A stretch of DNA of 24,067 nucleotides from a virus. Below the pieces are notes generated by a model. That model saw nothing but the letters and a program-made list of their open reading frames with translations. It had not been told where the DNA came from and ran no database searches. The translations under genes and the position numbers were made by a program. Shown in pieces: positions 21,874-24,067 of the stretch (position 1 is the stretch's first letter; each line of letters starts with the position of its first letter). The stretch spans positions 1 to 24,067 of IMG/VR virus record IMGVR_UViG_3300048999_000092; one strand, written 5' to 3'.

Positions 21874-22037
21874 TGGCTGGGCTACTGGGGGTAGCCGCGT
21901 ACGTCGTACTCGTCGCCGCCGGCGTGCTCGCGTTCGCCCACGTCGTCATCAGCTGGCCCCGCGGCTTCGCCCACCAGTGCAGCGCGATCGCCGTCGTGCT
22001 GTTCGTCGAGCTCGCCGCCCTGTGGGCCGCCTCGTGA
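21873..22037 (+). CDS. 54-aa two-segment membrane protein, unknown function
   Basis: Starts in a TAATG overlap and ends in a GTGA overlap. Two hydrophobic segments (GVAAYVVLVAAGVLAFAHVV and CSAIAVVLFVELAALWA) are separated by a short loop (SWPRGFAHQ). It resembles a holin in shape, but its place in the early operon, far from the endolysin, argues against that role. Function is open. Confidence 0.68.
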   Translation: MAGLLGVAAYVVLVAAGVLAFAHVVISWPRGFAHQCSAIAVVLFVELAALWAAS

Positions 22038-22207
22038 GCGCCACACTGTTCGAGGACGGCTGCCCGGACGAGCAGCACAGCTGGACCGAGCCCGTCGTGA
22101 GCGAGACGTCAATAGGCACCTTGACGGGCCGCACATGCCAGGTGTGCAAGCTGAACTGGGTCCAGCTCACCCGCCCTGACGGCTCGACGTTGGGGTTGGC
22201 CGGATGA
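22034..22207 (+). CDS. 57-aa zinc-finger-like protein, unknown function
   Basis: GTG start overlaps the previous stop (GTGA), and its own stop overlaps the next ATG (ATGA). The sequence has CPDEQHSW and a later TCQVCKLNW, giving a C-x-x-x-x-H and CxxC set that fits one zinc site. It lies directly before the winged-helix gene. A DNA-binding accessory role is possible but not shown. Confidence 0.7.
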   Translation: MSATLFEDGCPDEQHSWTEPVVSETSIGTLTGRTCQVCKLNWVQLTRPDGSTLGLAG

Positions 22208-22584
22208 GCGGCCGGATCGTCGGCGAGGTCCTCGACCACGCACCCGATGACCTGCGACCCCTCGACTTCCGCGTGTTGATCGCCCTCGCCGAGGACGCGT
22301 TCGACAGCGACCGTACGGCCCGCAAACGCTGCTCGGCCGAGGAACTGGCGTACCGCGCTCGGTCGACCCCGGGAAGCGTCCGACAGGCCCTCGTGCGGCT
22401 TCGCGAGCGCGCCCTGATCCGGCCCGTCCACACCAAGGTCGGGCCCGGCCGGCAGCAGAACTGGGTGATCGCCCAGCTGTCCAGCCACCACCGAGAAGGC
22501 GCCCGGATCATCCCGCTAACGCGTGACCGCCAGGGGTCACACGATCCGCCCGACGAACACGTGACTCCCAGCGGTAACGCGTAG
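22204..22584 (+). CDS. Winged-helix DNA-binding protein, candidate replication initiator
   Basis: A 126-aa protein with a winged-helix fold: PLDFRVLIALAEDAFD (helix 1), CSAEELAYRARSTPGSVRQA (helices 2 and 3, recognition), LVRLRERALIRPVHTKVG (helix and wing). ATG 22204 overlaps the preceding stop. The last part of the gene contains the first ACGCGT repeats of a repeat cluster that continues past its stop (22518-22648). This is the arrangement of initiators that bind iterons in or beside their own gene. The C-terminal tail (QGSHDPPDEHVTPSGNA) is shaped by these repeats. Initiator is my preferred reading; a transcription regulator is the alternative. Confidence 0.72.
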   Translation: MSGRIVGEVLDHAPDDLRPLDFRVLIALAEDAFDSDRTARKRCSAEELAYRARSTPGSVRQALVRLRERALIRPVHTKVGPGRQQNWVIAQLSSHHREGARIIPLTRDRQGSHDPPDEHVTPSGNA

Positions 22585-22660
22585 CCCCTGTGGATAACCA
22601 AGCAACGCGTTACCAAACGCGTTACCAGAGGGCCTCGAACGCGTGACCGCTGGAGGTAAC
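22518..22660. repeat. Iteron-like repeats, candidate replication origin
   Basis: Consensus AACGCGT(T/G)ACC occurs at 22518-22528, 22604-22614, 22616-22626 and 22638-22648. An inverted copy (GGTAACGCGT) is at 22573-22582, and half-sites at 22535-22540 (GGTCAC) and 22655-22660 (GGTAAC). Five ACGCGT cores fall within 126 bp. A DnaA-box sequence lies among them. The cluster overlaps the end of the winged-helix gene. Confidence 0.72.
22589..22597 (-). other. DnaA-box sequence
   Basis: TGTGGATAA on the plus strand, which is TTATCCACA on the minus strand, the classical DnaA-box consensus. It sits between the inverted and direct ACGCGT repeats. In this high-GC genome such an A/T-containing 9-mer is notable. 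Binding by host DnaA is inference. Confidence 0.6.
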
Positions 22661-22684
22661 ACCACCCGTAAAGACCACCCGTAA
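22661..22684. repeat. Tandem direct repeat ACCACCCGTAA
   Basis: Two exact 11-base copies at 22661-22671 and 22674-22684, offset by 13 bases, directly after the iterons in the gap 22585-22738. They are followed by the inverted repeat CCAC...GTGG (about 22686-22700). Possible part of the origin or a control site for the next gene. Confidence 0.55.
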
Positions 22685-22738
22685 CCACCGTAGTTAGTGG
22701 CGGGCCCCCGCTCTTAGGTGTCCCCGGAAGGACCCACG

Positions 22739-23167
22739 ATGACCGCACTGACCGACCCCCGGCCGATAGCCACATCCGGCCCCGTCTGGATCAACACCGA
22801 GATCCAATCCGCACGCCTCGCCGCCGAGGTCGAGGACCTGATCGAGGCCAACCCCGAGCTCGAGCTCGCCTCGCTCCGGATCATCGTGCTCGAGCAGCGG
22901 CCCGACTCGCTGCGGGTCGAAGTCGTTGCCCGCGTCGGCGCACTGGTCGACGGCGAACCCGGCTGCCCGTCCTGCCACGTACACGGCGCCCAGCCCCACA
23001 CCGAGTACTGCCAGCTCGTCGACCACGCATCACAGCTGACCTACCGCGAGCTGTACGGACCGCCGGCGGCACGACAGTGCGACGACCCCGAGCCGCACAA
23101 GGCGCACATCCGGTTCGACGACAGCCCGCACAACGTCTGCCCTGGACGGCTGGTCCGCCGCCGATGA
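22739..23167 (+). CDS. Cys/His-rich protein, unknown function
   Basis: A 142-aa protein with GGAAGGA upstream of ATG 22739. The N-terminal half is an alpha/beta segment (NTEIQSARLAAEVEDLIEAN, then LASLRIIVLEQRPDSLRVEV). The C-terminal half has CPSCHVHGAQPHTEYC and later CDDPEPHKAHI and NVCPGR, suggesting two zinc sites. It opens the transcription unit after the candidate origin and overlaps the HNH gene (ATGA). Small proteins ending with the 'D-x-P-x-P-H-x-x-H' pattern occur widely in actinophages, without known function to me. Confidence 0.74.
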   Translation: MTALTDPRPIATSGPVWINTEIQSARLAAEVEDLIEANPELELASLRIIVLEQRPDSLRVEVVARVGALVDGEPGCPSCHVHGAQPHTEYCQLVDHASQLTYRELYGPPAARQCDDPEPHKAHIRFDDSPHNVCPGRLVRRR

Positions 23168-23463
23168 GCAAGGGCTGGGCAGGCGGCAGCACCTGGGCCT
23201 ACCGCAAGCTCCGCCGCTTCGTCCTTGCCCGCGACAACTACCTCTGCCAACTCCACCACCCCGGCTGCACCACCATCGGCAACCAGCTCCACCACCTCGA
23301 CGGCGTACGCGCCGGCAAGGTCTGCCCACCCAACCGAGCAGTCGCCTCATGCGCCAACTGCAACATCCGTGAAGGCGACCCGACCAAGACCAAGGCCACC
23401 ACCGCTCGAGGTAGCCGGCCACCCGCTGACCCACCACCCAACCCACCACGCACCAACTGGTAA
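23164..23463 (+). CDS. HNH endonuclease
   Basis: A 99-aa nuclease of the HNH/bba-metal type. It shows RDNYLCQLHHPGCTTIGNQL with the first zinc cysteines, LHHLDG as the catalytic His pair, and NRAVASCANCNIREGDP with the conserved Asn and the second CxxC. ATG 23164 overlaps the previous stop. HNH proteins standing next to the large terminase are often required for DNA packaging and cohesive-end cleavage in HK97-type phages. In the circular map this one is two small genes ahead of the terminase, which fits that role. The Pro-rich tail (PPADPPPNPPRTNW) is probably disordered. Confidence 0.88.
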   Translation: MSKGWAGGSTWAYRKLRRFVLARDNYLCQLHHPGCTTIGNQLHHLDGVRAGKVCPPNRAVASCANCNIREGDPTKTKATTARGSRPPADPPPNPPRTNW

Positions 23464-23475
23464 CCGGAGGACACG

Positions 23476-23805
23476 ATGATCGAGGGACTGCACCAGATGT
23501 CCGACGCTGTGACCGTGCTCGTCAGCACCGACCTACTCGCCCAGCTCGAGGACGACTGGTCACCAGCCGTACAGATCCAGATCCGCCGCACACCCGGCAT
23601 CGGCAGCGGGTTCGAGATGATCGCCCGCAACCTTCGACCGATCGAGGACGCAGCCACAGCCGCAGCCGTGCCGACCTGTGACGCCGGGCACTGCACCGAG
23701 CCAACCGCCGCACTCGTCCCAACCAAGGACTTCGGATGGCTGCCCATGTGCCGAGCCCACACCGTGACCGAGCTCGCCAACCTCAGCGGAGAAGCGGACC
23801 GATGA
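23476..23805 (+). CDS. Small Cys/His protein before the terminase, unknown function
   Basis: A 109-aa protein with a GGAGGA ribosome site upstream of ATG 23476. N-terminal part: SDAVTVLVSTDLLAQLEDDW, possibly a small alpha/beta fold. C-terminal part: PTCDAGHCTEPTAALVP and MCRAHTVTEL, which supply a C-x-x-x-H-C and C-x-x-H zinc-type site. The stop overlaps the next ATG (ATGA). It lies between HNH and terminase genes, where a small terminase would be expected, but I see no small-terminase features in it. Confidence 0.74.
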   Translation: MIEGLHQMSDAVTVLVSTDLLAQLEDDWSPAVQIQIRRTPGIGSGFEMIARNLRPIEDAATAAAVPTCDAGHCTEPTAALVPTKDFGWLPMCRAHTVTELANLSGEADR

Positions 23806-24067
23806 CCAACCTGTTCGCCCACCTCGTCGACGCCATCGACCGAGCACGAACCGCACACCAATCCGACTTCACACTCACCACCAACGACGGCACCACCGTT
23901 TTTCCCCACCACCCCACCCCACAGACACCCGTTGTACCTGTCTTTTCTCTCCCCGCGGTTGGCCGGGCGACGCGTCTGGGGCTGGTTGCGCGTCCGCAGG
24001 ACTGCAATTGCGGTGCTTCGCAGGTCGCGCTGGTGGCTCACTGGGAGCACTGCGCCTCCCGGGTCCG
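23802..24067 (+). CDS. Small Cys/His protein, 5' part; completed at 1-140
   Basis: ATG 23802 overlaps the previous stop (ATGA). The frame is open to the contig end, and with the terminal repeat collapsed it ends at TGA 138-140, giving 92 aa. N-terminal part: MTNLFAHLVDAIDRARTAH, a short helix, then a Thr/Pro-rich segment (FPHHPTPQTPVVPVF). C-terminal part: the Cys/His cluster DCNCG and HWEHC. The stop overlaps the terminase GTG. No family recognised. It could be a packaging accessory or a very small zinc protein of the early type. Confidence 0.75.
   Translation, partial: MTNLFAHLVDAIDRARTAHQSDFTLTTNDGTTVFPHHPTPQTPVVPVFSLPAVGRATRLGLVARPQDCNCGASQVALVAHWEHCASRV
23941..24067. repeat. 127-bp direct terminal repeat, right copy
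   Basis: Exact copy of positions 1-127. It should be trimmed once to give a 23,940-bp circle. The gene starting at 23802 runs off this end and finishes at position 140. Confidence 0.95.

Noticed and set aside
21873-22037. Holin assignment for the two-segment 54-aa protein
   Set aside because: Topology fits, but it lies in the early operon, and a better holin candidate directly follows the endolysin gene.
22518-22684. CRISPR array
   Set aside because: Repeats are only 11 bases, spacing is irregular, orientation is mixed, and no cas genes are present. They fit iterons or binding sites.

Overview
The window is, in my reading, a complete small temperate siphovirus genome from a high-GC actinobacterial host, assembled as a circle. 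The first 127 bases are repeated exactly at the end (1-127 = 23941-24067), so the unique genome is 23,940 bp. Joining the ends restores a 92-codon reading frame that begins with an ATGA overlap at 23802 and ends with a GTGA overlap at 140, directly in front of the terminase gene. The host assignment is inference. It rests on very high GC, frequent GTG starts, apparent leaderless promoters, an actinophage-style collagen-like protein, and small Cys/His proteins like those common in actinophages.

Layout. (1) 137-8116: packaging, head and connector genes: terminase large subunit, portal, a fused prohead protease/HK97-fold capsid protein with an internal start, two paralogous small beta-rich proteins, head-tail adaptor, tail terminator, tail tube, tail assembly chaperones with an apparent +1 (or -2) frameshift, and an HK97-gp10-like protein. 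(2) 8120-12712: a short tape measure protein, one very large composite tail-tip protein, and a glycine-rich adhesin-like protein. (3) 12744-14760: lysis region with two small membrane proteins, a membrane-anchored collagen-like protein, a 44-aa acidic protein and a zinc peptidase endolysin, closed by a strong terminator at 14768-14800. (4) 14865-16968, minus strand: lysogeny operon of repressor, tyrosine integrase, a small unknown, a lipoprotein and a small barrel-like protein. (5) 16999-24067: rightward early operon with a Cro-like paralogue of the repressor, a membrane-tethered protein, several small unknowns, an ERF-family annealing protein, a RusA-like resolvase, a winged-helix protein followed by an iteron/DnaA-box region that looks like a replication origin, and a run of Cys/His-rich small proteins ending in an HNH protein just before the terminase.

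How it works together (inference). A 45-bp divergent control region (about 16961-17005) between the two paralogous HTH genes sets lysis versus lysogeny. Leftward transcription expresses repressor, integrase and the lipoprotein group. Rightward transcription runs through recombination and replication genes, across the circular junction, and on into packaging, structure and lysis. No polymerase, primase or helicase is visible, so replication probably borrows the host replisome, consistent with a consensus DnaA box beside the iterons. No tRNA, CRISPR array or insertion sequence is visible. No gene-free stretch exceeds about 155 bases.
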